Assembly: GCF_040436345.1 (NCBI RefSeq)
Contig: NC_133223.1
Location: 9,218,847-9,282,846 of the forward strand
Source: Pagrus major
Taxonomy: Eukaryota > Chordata > Actinopteri > Spariformes > Sparidae
Reading direction: 5' to 3'
DNA: 64,000 bases
A model generated the notes under the pieces. That model did no database searches. It worked only from the letters and a program-made list of their open reading frames with translations, and was not told the origin of the DNA. Made by a program: the position numbers and the translations under genes. How positions within the stretch are numbered: the stretch's first letter is position 1; each line of letters opens with the position of its first letter. Shown here piece by piece: positions 52,185-62,155 of the stretch.

Positions 52185-54432
52185 TCTGTAAACAATGTGG
52201 GGTTTATGAATCTTAAATCAAGTACTCACTCTCTTTCTGTGTTTTTGGGCTCCATTTCTTAGTTTGGATTTTCAAAATCAAACATACAAACACAAACCAG
52301 GATTATATCCATGATACTTTTCCGCCCTTGGTCACTTGCTGTTGTTATAGCCTTAGAAACTGTTTTTTTTCTCATTCATTATTATTTTACACAGTGTGCT
52401 ACAGATCAGATTTGATGCAGTTGGAGTTCAGGTTTAGCAGGCACTGCCTAGTTTTCCTACCTGCCTAACTTCCGGCCTAGAACCTTAAACCAAAACAATC
52501 ACAAAACAGAAACTAAATATTACAGTGGAGCTTACACCCTGTGCAGATTACTTGGCCTGAATGTATGCTTATTCTTAACTTTCCCTTAGTTTGCAGGTGT
52601 GACAGCATGATGAACCACAGCAGCAGAGGTGAAATACTCCCCAGCAGCATCCACACAGTCTTCTGTTGTAGCAATAAAATCTGAAAGGCACATCTGTTGA
52701 ACCAGTTTGGGTATAAAGGAAAAAGATGAAAAGATTCAAATTTTTATATCTTTTCTTCTCTCTTCTCCTATGGGCACAAATGTTGGCTTCATAGTTGAGA
52801 AAGTTGAAAAGAACCAACCTGAGGTGAGATTATTTTGCAAACTGCTTTTTCAGACTATATCTGTCTTGTAGTCTTGTCTAGCTGTTGCAGCGTGTTCCTT
52901 TATATGATCAGCTGAAGTTTTAGTGATATTATCTTGGCCTCAGAGGCTTATTGTTTGACCATCCCTCCTTGAAATATAAAGAGTTGCGATATGTCTCAAG
53001 TTGGCCTATACAATCTGCAGTAACTATCTTCTGCATCTCACATAGAAAGTCAGTTCTTTTTCAGTCGAATGATCGTTTACTAATTGATAACAACGAGTAT
53101 TTTGCTGCACGTTCTCGTCTCTTTGGTTTCTTTGGATGAGGTCGGCTGTGCCTGCAAAGAGGGATAATGAGGATAAAGTGACTGGAAACAAAGTGTGATT
53201 GATCAGTGAACTGACTGTTGTCACTGTAGCTTTTTCATCAAGCTGTTTTCCTCACTGCACTGGACTCTGCTGTATTAAGCACTGTCTGAGCAGGAAAAGC
53301 TGATCCCCATATTTCATATGCATTAAAGATTATGAGCACGATGGCAACAAGCCTTTACAAAGCTTTATGTTTTTGCTCTCCACATTTTTAACACTATAAT
53401 GTGTTGCTAATTAGCAATTTGTAGATTTACTTCACTTTAAATTAAACTCATTTATAAGTTCATTCACTTCATGGGCGAAGATGATTCCAACTATTTCCCT
53501 TTTGTGTTTCCTTCTCAACTAATCTTATTGAATCACTTACACAGGCAGAAGCATTTACACAGGACACTTAAAATAAAACAAAATATCCCACCCGCCCTCG
53601 ATAGTTTCCAGCCATCTCGTTTGTTTGTGTAGTTTTGGTTTAATACTAGATTTAATTTGGCTGAAAGCTGAAATATTATCCATATGAAAACTGTCTGGAT
53701 TTATCTACTAATCAGGGAGACTGTTTCTGTTTTGGTGGCAGAAGTCACAGAACCCCTGCAAGTAAAGCTGGAACTAACTTGATGTGAAATAACCCTTTAC
53801 ATAACTATACTTTCCAAAGCTCCATAGCCCATTTGAGTGAAAAATGGAATAGGCAACTTTAATGAGGTTACAGCAGTCTGTTACTGCTGAACAAGTCTGA
53901 ACAAGTCAACAGTTTGTCCAACATTCAGATGATGGCAGTAGTGTTCTGCGTGTCAAATCAGCAGGGGATGTCATCTTCAGCTGCCCGGGTTACATTTGCT
54001 TTAGAGGCTTTCACAGTGTGAGTGAAAGCATTTTACCTTGAAACAAAAACACACGTGTGATTTGAATTGTTGGGAAACATCAGATGAAAGCAGGAGACAC
54101 GCACACACATATTGACATCAGATTGTGAAGATGTGGACATGTGTTTAGTTTTTTTGATAAGCACAACCTCACGTCTCCCTCACCAGATTGTGTAAATATA
54201 AATGTGCTCCGATACGGAACGTGCATGGAGCGCTCCATACATGTTATAGATTTGTATTGGGTAACAGTCTATAGCGAATGTTATCTAAGCTCTCACATTG
54301 CTTGCTTTCAGACATGGTAAGACATGTGAGGAGGGTTAGGTAAAGGTTTTATTTAATTCAGTTATTGTCTCAAGTAAAAGCAGCGATGCCAGAGTAGAAA
54401 TATTACAAGTAAGAGGAGACGGAGCAAAAAAG

Positions 54433-54602
54433 TTTCTGCCACCTTTCTAGCTTCAAGCAGTGTTCTGGGACCTTCTTTTCCTCCGAGAACAGCTTGTTAA
54501 TTCACTGATGGAAAAAGTTTGTATTATTACCTCATTAATATTGTAAATATTAAAATTCTCAGTTTGAATCTCTTCTCTAAAACTACATAGTGCTCCTTTA
54601 AA
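54433..54602. mobile_element. MITE with GGAGCACT-type ends, copy 2 (truncated)
   Basis: From 'tgccacctttctagcttcaa' through 'attacctcattaatattg' to 'agtgctcctttaa' it matches the right half of the element at 13609-13957. The left half is absent. Confidence 0.7.
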
Positions 54603-54624
54603 GCTCCAGCATGAAGGGACATTT

Positions 54625-55240
54625 TAGACAAATGTGTTCTTCCAACTTTGAGGCAACAGTTTGGTGAGGACCCTCTCCTGTTTTAAGAGGACATTGCTCC
54701 TGTGCACAAAACCAGGTCCTTACAGAAATGGTTTCCCAGTTCCCAGCAAAACATACAGAAGTATCCGCTGTGGCACCACCAGATTACAGAGCAGCTTCTT
54801 TCCCCAGACTGTGAGACTCCTGAACTCAACACTCCACAATGAATAGTTTATTTTTGTGACTTGCTTATTATTTATTCAATAGTTTTTATAGAATTGTTAT
54901 GTATTGTGTGTGTATGTGTGTGTGTGTGTGTGTAGCTTAGGGAATTACAACAGAAATGTCATTAATCAATCTTGTGTTGCATAATGATGATTAATCTTGA
55001 ATCTTGCTGTGGAAGAACTTGACTGGTCTGCACAGAGCTCTGACCTCAACGCCATCCAACACCTCTGGAATGAACTTTGACTCAGACCTTATCGCCCAAC
55101 ATCAGTGGCTGACATCTTGTGTGAATTGGAGCAACTGCATGTAGCCAGGTTCCACAGTCTGCTGGAAAGTCTGAAATTAGAAGAGTTGAGGCAGTACAGA
55201 TTTGGGTTCGGTGTCCACATACTTTGGACCATGTGGTGTA
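54625..55240 (+). pseudogene. Tc1-like transposase remnant, split by a LINE fragment
   Basis: Before about 54740 the frame reads with family-like words such as PVHKTRSLQKW-type sequence. After about 55008 it continues VEELDWSAQSSDLNAIQHLW and then a stop. Tc1 transposases carry an NPIEHLW motif whose Glu is the third catalytic residue; here it is NAIQHLW, so that residue is lost. Two gene halves are separated by an unrelated LINE 3' end. The right end near 55240 has the 'tgtccacatacttt' tail of such elements. Confidence 0.7.
54741..55006 (+). mobile_element. L2-like LINE 3' end nested in the Tc1 remnant
   Basis: A short frame, TTRLQSSFFPQTVRLLNS, followed by a stop, is the C-terminal end of an L2/Rex-type LINE reverse transcriptase ORF as recalled. 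It is followed by a short 3'UTR with a GT microsatellite (54906-54933) and a tail 'gattaatcttgaatcttg', typical of the short 3' repeat of these LINEs. It interrupts the Tc1 frame. Confidence 0.65.
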
Positions 55241-56258
55241 AGTAGACAGTTACATACAAATGTAAAAAGTATGATAATTTTCTCTGCAATGTCGTGAAGT
55301 TGAAGTATACCGTAGCACTAAACACGACATACTCAAAGAAGTACACCAAAACTCTGACCAAGCACAGCGCTCAAGTAAATACACTTAGTGGCTTTCCACC
55401 ACTGTTCTGGGAAGGTGAGGACAGTCGTCAGATTCCCTGAATTAACATGATTTTCCACTTTAATCTGTTTTTGTGTGAGTTTAATGTGGTTATATATCCA
55501 GTTCCTTGAAAATTATACAGCAGCTAATTGTGTCAGGGTTGTTGCGAGAGAGCAAAGAGACGGAGCAAAGGAGAGCAAGCAAACAAGCAGTCATAGGACG
55601 AGCGGAGCAAATAAGTTGCACAACTTGAATCTAGATAAATTTGTATCTGATTTATATCTGAGTTCCCCTCCTTATTTGATGAGGACAGTGCTGAATGGAA
55701 GCTCCTGTTCTCCGACTTAACGCAGTTTCACCCTTGATGAATTCCAAAAGGGGCCGAGGGAATTCAGCTGGAGGTGAGCCGGGTCCCAGCAAACACACGA
55801 GGCTCCTCGTCACATGTCTCCAATTTACATTCATTAGCACACAATGTGGACTTAAGTGAGACAAATGCGCCTTTCCTGTATGTTCAGTACATGACCAGCG
55901 ACTGCCACCCACTGAGGACACTGTTCAAGGTGGATGAACTGAAACACTGGACTGAATCACAACAACTTACCATGTATTTGTTCCCTCGTCCTAAGCTGTT
56001 GTATTGATCAGAAACACAAGCCCTATACACCAGATGTAAGCAAGTGAACATGTAAATAGCTACAAGTAACTATAAATTATTATTGATGATTCCTCCAATC
56101 AAAAGTGTAAAACGATTCCCATCACAAGTTGCCAGAGCCCAGAATGAAATCTTCAGTTTGCTTGTTCTGTCAAACTAACAGTGATTATTTCACAGCAGTC
56201 TTAAACAGAGAAAACATCAAATCTTCACATTATTAACTGATGAACAACACATTGTTCT

Positions 56259-56740
56259 TAAAGGCACAGTTCACCCAAAGATGGAAATTAAGTCACTAGT
56301 TAGTTCCATAGTCCACAAAACATTTCTGGAATTTCACGGCAAAACAGTGTTCTCCTAAACAACTGAAGTAGCTGGAGACTTGTTTTAAAACGTAAAATAA
56401 AACCTACTGAAACAATAAAAATGTAATGGCTCCATACAGCTCGTCTGCTGCAATCCAAGTCTCAGAAGCTGCAAGATCCCAAATTGATTTGAAAAGACAT
56501 TATTCTGCTAAATCTTTAGCTGCTAGGCTAAACTGTGCCGGATGAGCTGTATGGAGGCATTATGTGTTTAATTAAAAAAGTCCGCAGCTACTTCAGTCGT
56601 TTAGGAGAATGCTGCAACGCTGTTTTGCTGTGAAGCCCCAGAGATGTTTTGTGGACAATGAAACGTCATCCAACTCTCCATCAGCATGGGAGGAGGAGAT
56701 AATGACTGAATTTTAATCTTTGGGTGAACTGTACCTTTAA
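56259..56740. mobile_element. MITE with long inverted-repeat arms
   Basis: TTAAAGGCACAGTTCACCCA on the left pairs with TGGGTGAACTGTACCTTTAA on the right. Further internal pairs include 'tccacaaaacatttctgg' with 'gagatgttttgtgga', 'ctcctaaacaactgaagtag' with 'ctacttcagtcgtttaggag', and 'tccatacagctcgtc' with 'gatgagctgtatgga'. Each arm is roughly 200 bases. A lone decayed arm occurs at 6460-6577. Confidence 0.78.
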
Positions 56741-57050
56741 AACATAAAACACAAAATAAGTACTTAACAATTAAAACCATGAAGTTGAAAATCAAACAGG
56801 CAGGATCGTGATGGGAACAAAACATTTGTCCAACAGAAGCTCTTTGCAAAACCTGTCCAATAAAAGTTTTGGTGCAAAGACATCATCCCTTCATTTGAGC
56901 TGAGACCAAGTTGCTTTGTGGACAGAGAGGTTCACAAAATATTTGTTTTACTAAATTATTCTGAAAGACAATTCTACGTTGAATCACTGTGGTAAGAACC
57001 TGAGACTGGGAACCAGTGGAGAGCAGCAGCTCACCGGGAGAGCAGTCCAC

Positions 57051-58302
57051 CCCCAGTGTCACAACGTGGGTGTGTGGGTGAGTGTGCGCGTGAGGGCCAT
57101 CCAGCTGTGAGAACAGATCCGCCCATTCATCGAAAGCGCCCGGGGGTCGCGCAGCCTCTGGTTTTAGATGGACCAGCCTGTCGTCCAATGACAGCGCGTC
57201 AGAGCGTGACTCACCCCCTCCCGTTTCCAATGGAAGCGCGGCGGAGAGGCGGGCTGCAGAAAGCACACTTGGTTGAATGGCCATTGAAGCAGCAATCAGC
57301 GGTAAATATGTTATGATGCCACGCTCCAAACAGACGCCGAGCGGATTGTCCGAGGCTGCGGGAGCGCACTTTGGCACCGGGTAATCACTTGGTGAAATGC
57401 TGCCGCTGCACGGCCGCGGACTGGCTGTGCGCGGACTGTAACTGCGGATCAAAGCAGGAGTCGCTCTCCGGGGATTTGAGCGGTGATGGACAGCTGTTGG
57501 ACATCGATTCGGCGCAGAGGTTAGGGATAAATTGACCGTGCGGTAACACAGGCTCAACCATGGACCAGGGAGCTGTGCTGTGTGGCTGCCAGAGGAGGAG
57601 GAGGAGCGGCTGACTTTTCTCCTCCGCTCCCATCAGCGCAAGTGTGCGAGCATCGTGATGATGCTTTTTGGACAAACGTGAGGCTCCCCCCGCCGTCCAG
57701 GCTGCGATGTGTGCTCAATACAGGTGCATCAAGACTTGACGGGACCAGAACAAGCCGCCAACATGGGATCCACCTTTTTATTTCCCTCCAGCTCCGTCTG
57801 TTGTGTCCTCACACGGATACAGGAAACACAGATATAACGGGCTCACAGCGTGATTGATGGTGCTGCGCTATGATCTCTGGGGACTCTCTGAGTTGTGTAA
57901 TGGTTTTATTTCATGTACAGCGCGCGCTGCCGTGCACCCTCTCCATGGATGGCAGTTAATTGGGCCCAATGATGTAGAGCCAAATCCACCTGGATCTCAT
58001 GTTCCCTCCTCTCGTGGCGGAACTGGCTCCCCTGTGACTTTTGCGCATGTTCAATTATTTTATCACTTCAATTCAATTTCTTTCTTTTCTTTTTTTAACA
58101 TTTAGAATGAATGATTGCTTCTAAAAGTGGGAGGAGGTCACCCCGCTGACAGATCGTGCTGTTAAGATTTAAAGCTCTCCAACTATGAGAAATTCAACTT
58201 AGGACAGGCTTCTCTGGACTTAATTGTTTCCTTAGCTGATCAAAACTTTTCCCGCAGTGTTTGTTTGTTCAGGCACATTTCTGTCGAGTCCCTCTCGCCA
58301 CC
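57051..58302 (+). promoter_or_regulatory. adcy5: adcy5 GC-rich 5' region and leader
   Basis: From about 57050 to 57770 the sequence is GC- and CpG-rich, standing out from the AT-rich spacer, as expected for a CpG-type promoter. It then becomes AT-richer up to the start codon. A strong acceptor-like string, 'cttttcccgcag', ends at 58257, so the leader may contain an intron. Two very short upstream ORFs, 58107-58124 and 58185-58202, matter only if that part is in the mature transcript. A 224-codon minus-strand ORF here is probably a by-product of the GC-rich composition. Confidence 0.5.
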
Positions 58303-59232
58303 ATGTCCAGATCAAATAGTGTCAGCCCACCCGGAGTCGGTGCGCCCGGGTTGAGGGGAGGGACCGAACACAGATCAGCCTGGGGCGAGTCTGAGTCTGT
58401 GGCCAACGGGTGCCCGTACTCCGCCAGATCCCCGCGCAAGAAGCTCAGCCGCACCAACAGTCGGTGGAGGGAGGAGGATGATCAGGAGCACAGGCAGACC
58501 GGGCGAGCCTCCACGACCGTCAGCAGAGTCAGCTTCAGGTCCAGGTCGGCTTGGCAGGACCATGGCGAGGAGAGCAACAAGCGCGCGTCCCCGAAGCGTC
58601 CAGACGGCGAGGTGAGACCCAAGTCTGTGGAGCTGGGTCTGGAGGAGCGGAGAGCCAAGCCGAAGTCCGACGAGGAGGAGGTCATGCCCGAAGTGAACTT
58701 TTCTTTCGTGGCGTGCTGCATCAGCGTCATGCACATTTTCAAATCCAAGAAATTCCAGTCGGAGAAGTTGGAGCGGCTCTACCAGCGCTACTTTTTCCGT
58801 CTCAACCAGAGCAGTCTGACTATGCTCATGGCGGTGCTGGTGCTGGTCTTCACGGTCATGCTGGGCTTCCACTGCTCCGGCGGGACAGCGAGGCCGAGCG
58901 TCACTTATGTGGTGGTATTCTCCGTGGCCATCTTCCTCACACTCATCCTCATGGTGGTCTGCAACAGGAACGGCTTTCACCAGGACCACATGTGGATTGT
59001 GTGCTATGTGGTCATCCTGGTGGTGCTGGTGATCCAGGTGATCGGAGTGCTGCTCGTGCAGCCCAGAAGTGCCTCGGCGGGGATCTGGTGGACCGTGTTC
59101 TTCATCCATGTCATCTATACACTGCTGCCCGTCAGGATGCGCGCCGCAGTCATCACTGGAGTTATTCTTTCTGCCATCCACGTGGCTGTTTCTTGGGTGT
59201 TAAACGGGATGGACAGCTTTCTGTGGAAACAG
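58303..59232 (+). CDS. adcy5: adcy5 first coding exon: adenylyl cyclase type 5 (partial)
   Basis: The ATG sits in an optimal GCCACCATGT context and opens 310 codons that end at a GTATGT donor in phase 0. The protein starts MSRSNSVSPPG with EHRSAWGES nearby, as in ADCY5. It has a charged cytosolic N-terminus (about 1-168) with RPKSVELGLEERR and FKSKKFQSEKLERLYQRYFF. At least five hydrophobic helices follow (about 170-190, 199-220, 231-252, 261-276, 279-300), part of the first six-helix membrane cassette. The catalytic C1 and C2 domains are off-window. The full enzyme makes cAMP from ATP at the plasma membrane, is stimulated by Gs and inhibited by Gi and calcium. The N-terminus is shorter than in mammals, lacking their Gly/Ala-rich insertions. 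Confidence 0.95.
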
Positions 59233-61297
59233 GTATGTACACGAGTTTGATTCGCTTATAACTTTTTAATATTATGTGGCGGGGCAGAGATTCCACGCAC
59301 ACACCATGCGCAATAACGCACAGCAGAACACGGGCATCTCCATTAAAGCTTCCTCCTGCGGGACTTGTGACAGTAGAATGTTAATAAGTGGCCTGCACTA
59401 TATTAGCCAGTCTACTGGGCAGTGCAGTGTTGTGACTGGAAAACGTTTCTCACAGCACTCTCTAAGGGTTAAGCGAGGGAAAAACGGGCACCACACCCCC
59501 ATGCAAGGTCTGTTTCTTCACACAGCTGCCAAGGTCACGATTCTGTGTATAAAGAAGTGTAACACAATGTGTGCTGTTGAGGTGAGACCGGCCCAGTGTC
59601 TATGATTCATCACATCAAAACTACAAAGATCCACAGCTCCTGGGAGTGGACTGGGAGGCAGTGATGCAGCCACACTGACACTATACGACCACTTGTTTGA
59701 AGTGTTTAAACACTCCTTGCCTGCAGATGTGGTCCGACCCACAGTAGATTATTTGAAGTTTATGAGCCCCAATGTTTCATTTTTGCCAGGAGCTTATTGT
59801 ACAAACCAAACAGCCTTTAGAGCAACCAGAGGTAAAGTTCACTGATCAGAGACATGGGTTAACTAAAGAGGCAACTGGGCAGAGCAGAGGGGCGTCAGGG
59901 TAAAAATGATGCTTGGAGGAACCCCATCAGGCCTTAGAAACTCTTGAGTAAAGGTTTTAGAAAAACTGGCAATAAATAAATAAGTGGTACAGTTCGTCCT
60001 GTTCCGTAACTTCTCACATCCCTACAGGCTGTTTCTTCAACTAGCGTTTAAAAACTTGGTCGACACATTGAGCCCTTGAACGGCAGACAAAGACTTTGCT
60101 GTGGGATATAGCCTCTGGTTGCCACGGAAACTGTATCAGCTGCCTTGTTGCTCCTCAGGCTGCAGACAACTGCAAGTTTAGCACAAGTACACTTCAACAC
60201 ACTGCAGCGAGATATTCCTCTGAAGTCAGAGTTGGATGAAGTTTTCCAATTTTCTTTGTCTTTCCAGATCTTCCCATTTGTTTCATAGGATGTGTAAAGA
60301 AAACATCACACACATGATCAGAAACAGTAATGTGATTACAGGTACTTTCTTGTAATTTGGAAGCAATGTCTTCAATGTCAGTTCTGCTGCTACGTCTCCT
60401 TGTGATTCATTAACATATCATGTTCATCATTTCACCGTGGCCACACACAGCTCTCAGTTCATTCAGGGTGAATCCTTGTAATTGTTACAGTGCACAGTGG
60501 TTTCCTGTCAGGATGGATTGTGTGACCGTTTATTGTTTATTACGGTGTTCCTTTCACAGACTCCTCCACGTCATGACCTTTTTGAGCACACATTATAACA
60601 AAGAGGATGTTTACCTGATGTATGGGGTTTCATGTCTACAACAGCCAAGAAATGCAGCTAATGTTCATCCTGCTCTCAACCTCTTAATATTGGCCTCTCA
60701 CATTTAGGACTAATCGTTTTATTGTAAAGTAAGGAACAAACTGCAGGTTAAATACCTGCAAATACCTGAGCTGTTTTAAAGAAGAAGAACATGTTTGTTT
60801 GTTTGTTTGTTTGACTTCATCTGGACTTGTAATAAGCTCAGTGCTGATTGTTTTAGGGGATATTTTGTGCTCCTCATAAAATCCAAATGCCTCAGGTTGT
60901 ATTTTTACTACATCAGTATTAGTTTTAAAGCCTTTCTCCACTGCTGGTGGACTCGGTCTGTAATATAGGTGCTTAGACAAATGGGTATAATTTTCCACCA
61001 TTATTTAAAGGTACACTAAATTGCATCATCTGCTGCGTTCTACAACTCAGTATTATTAACCTCCAACTGTGCTCTCCTCTGTGTGATCGAGTGTGGAGCT
61101 CTGTAGCTCCTCTCTCCCACCACATTGTTTTAGCTGTTCACTCAATTAACTGTTTTTATCAGGCCTTTCGCTGCTCATAAATATTTTCTCTAACAACGCA
61201 GCTCTTCTAGAGTTAGTGCTTTTATAAAGAATGGATATGGCAAATGTGGTTCAAGTCATTTTTTTTGGGTAAGTAAAGTCCAAAGTAAAGTCACTTA

Positions 61298-61321
61298 CCC
61301 CCCCCCCCCCCCCCCCCCCCC
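61298..61321. repeat. Poly(C)24 homopolymer
   Basis: An uninterrupted run of 24 C residues. Its exact length is prone to sequencing and assembly error. Confidence 0.9.
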
Positions 61322-61554
61322 AAGATACTGCAGTCTTATCTGCAGTATTCAGTCTTTATGAAGACAAAAGACAAGGTATCAGTAACTGTCTAATAATGAT
61401 ATAATTGGCCAATTTATCTAACCTGTTCAGACACTGTGGCAATCAGTTGAATTTGCATTGTAATTATTCATTTTCATTGAAAGACATGGTAGTCAAACAA
61501 TTCTATAAAAGGTAATTTATTTTTTAATTAGTTAAAATTAGTTAAAAAGATTAA

Positions 61555-61914
61555 AGAGATCATATTATGCTTGTTGGGTTTTTGCCTTTCCTTTATTATG
61601 TTATGTATCATTGTTGTGCATGTAAAAGGTCTGCAAAGTGAAAAAGCCCAAAGTCCACACCAAAGGGAGTTACTCTCTCCCATAGAAACGCCTGGTTTGG
61701 AGTCGAGCCTTTACTTCCGTAACTTATGTGCGTCACTGTGTAACAGGCGTTATATAAATATATATATTTATGTACAATAATAAAAGATATAAGGCTGTCC
61801 TGCAGCCATGGTTACCAGCTTTAGCGGTGCTATTTTAGATCACACTACCTTGTTCGGCATGCCCCGCCCTACTGAAAAAAGTATGAACCTGAAAGTTAGC
61901 ATAATATGACCTCT
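61555..61914. mobile_element. TTAA-flanked MITE, piggyBac-like
   Basis: The left end AGAGATCATATTATGCT and right end AGCATAATATGACCTCT are inverted repeats with one mismatch over 17 bases. TTAA directly flanks both ends (61551-61554 and 61915-61918), the target duplication of piggyBac transposons. The element is 360 bp with no transposase. Confidence 0.75.
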
Positions 61915-62029
61915 TTAAAGGATTATTTAATGAGCATTTTACAACACCGGGGTTGTGGAATGAAATTTGAGTTAAATCCCTTTATGCTACATAAGAAAAA
62001 AAACTAATTACACAGGGAGTGTACATTGG

Positions 62030-62155
62030 AGTAATGAAGCTGCTCTGTAGTCTGGTGTTATGGCAGCAGATACTTCTGTATCTGTTGTCAGATGGCAGCA
62101 GGGTGAACAGACTGTGGCTGGGGTGGGTGTTGTCTTTTAGTATCCTAACTTCTCA
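62030..62155. repeat. LINE-derived fragment
   Basis: The string 'cagatggcagcagggtgaac' with 'ctgtggctggggtgggtgtt' is a phrase I recall from abundant teleost LINE copies. Boundaries and family are uncertain. Confidence 0.35.

Larger units (their letters stand above)
46751..57050. other. hacd2-adcy5 intergenic spacer
   Basis: No gene is recognisable in this 10-kb interval. It is AT-rich and holds several transposon copies that are listed separately. Unassigned stretches (about 48280-51430 and 52190-54430) show only short ORFs with no family features. Distal enhancers of adcy5 could lie here but cannot be seen from one sequence. Confidence 0.6.

Noticed and set aside
56883..57557. 224-codon ORF on the minus strand over the adcy5 CpG-rich region
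   Set aside because: Low-complexity Arg/Ser/Pro-rich translation with no recognisable domain. GC-rich DNA lacks stop codons by chance, and the position fits the adcy5 promoter on the other strand.
58375..59261. 268-codon minus-strand ORF and 236-codon plus-strand ORF over adcy5 exon 1
   Set aside because: Shadow frames of the recognised adcy5 coding exon. Their translations are rich in His/Asp or Gly/Arg and match nothing.
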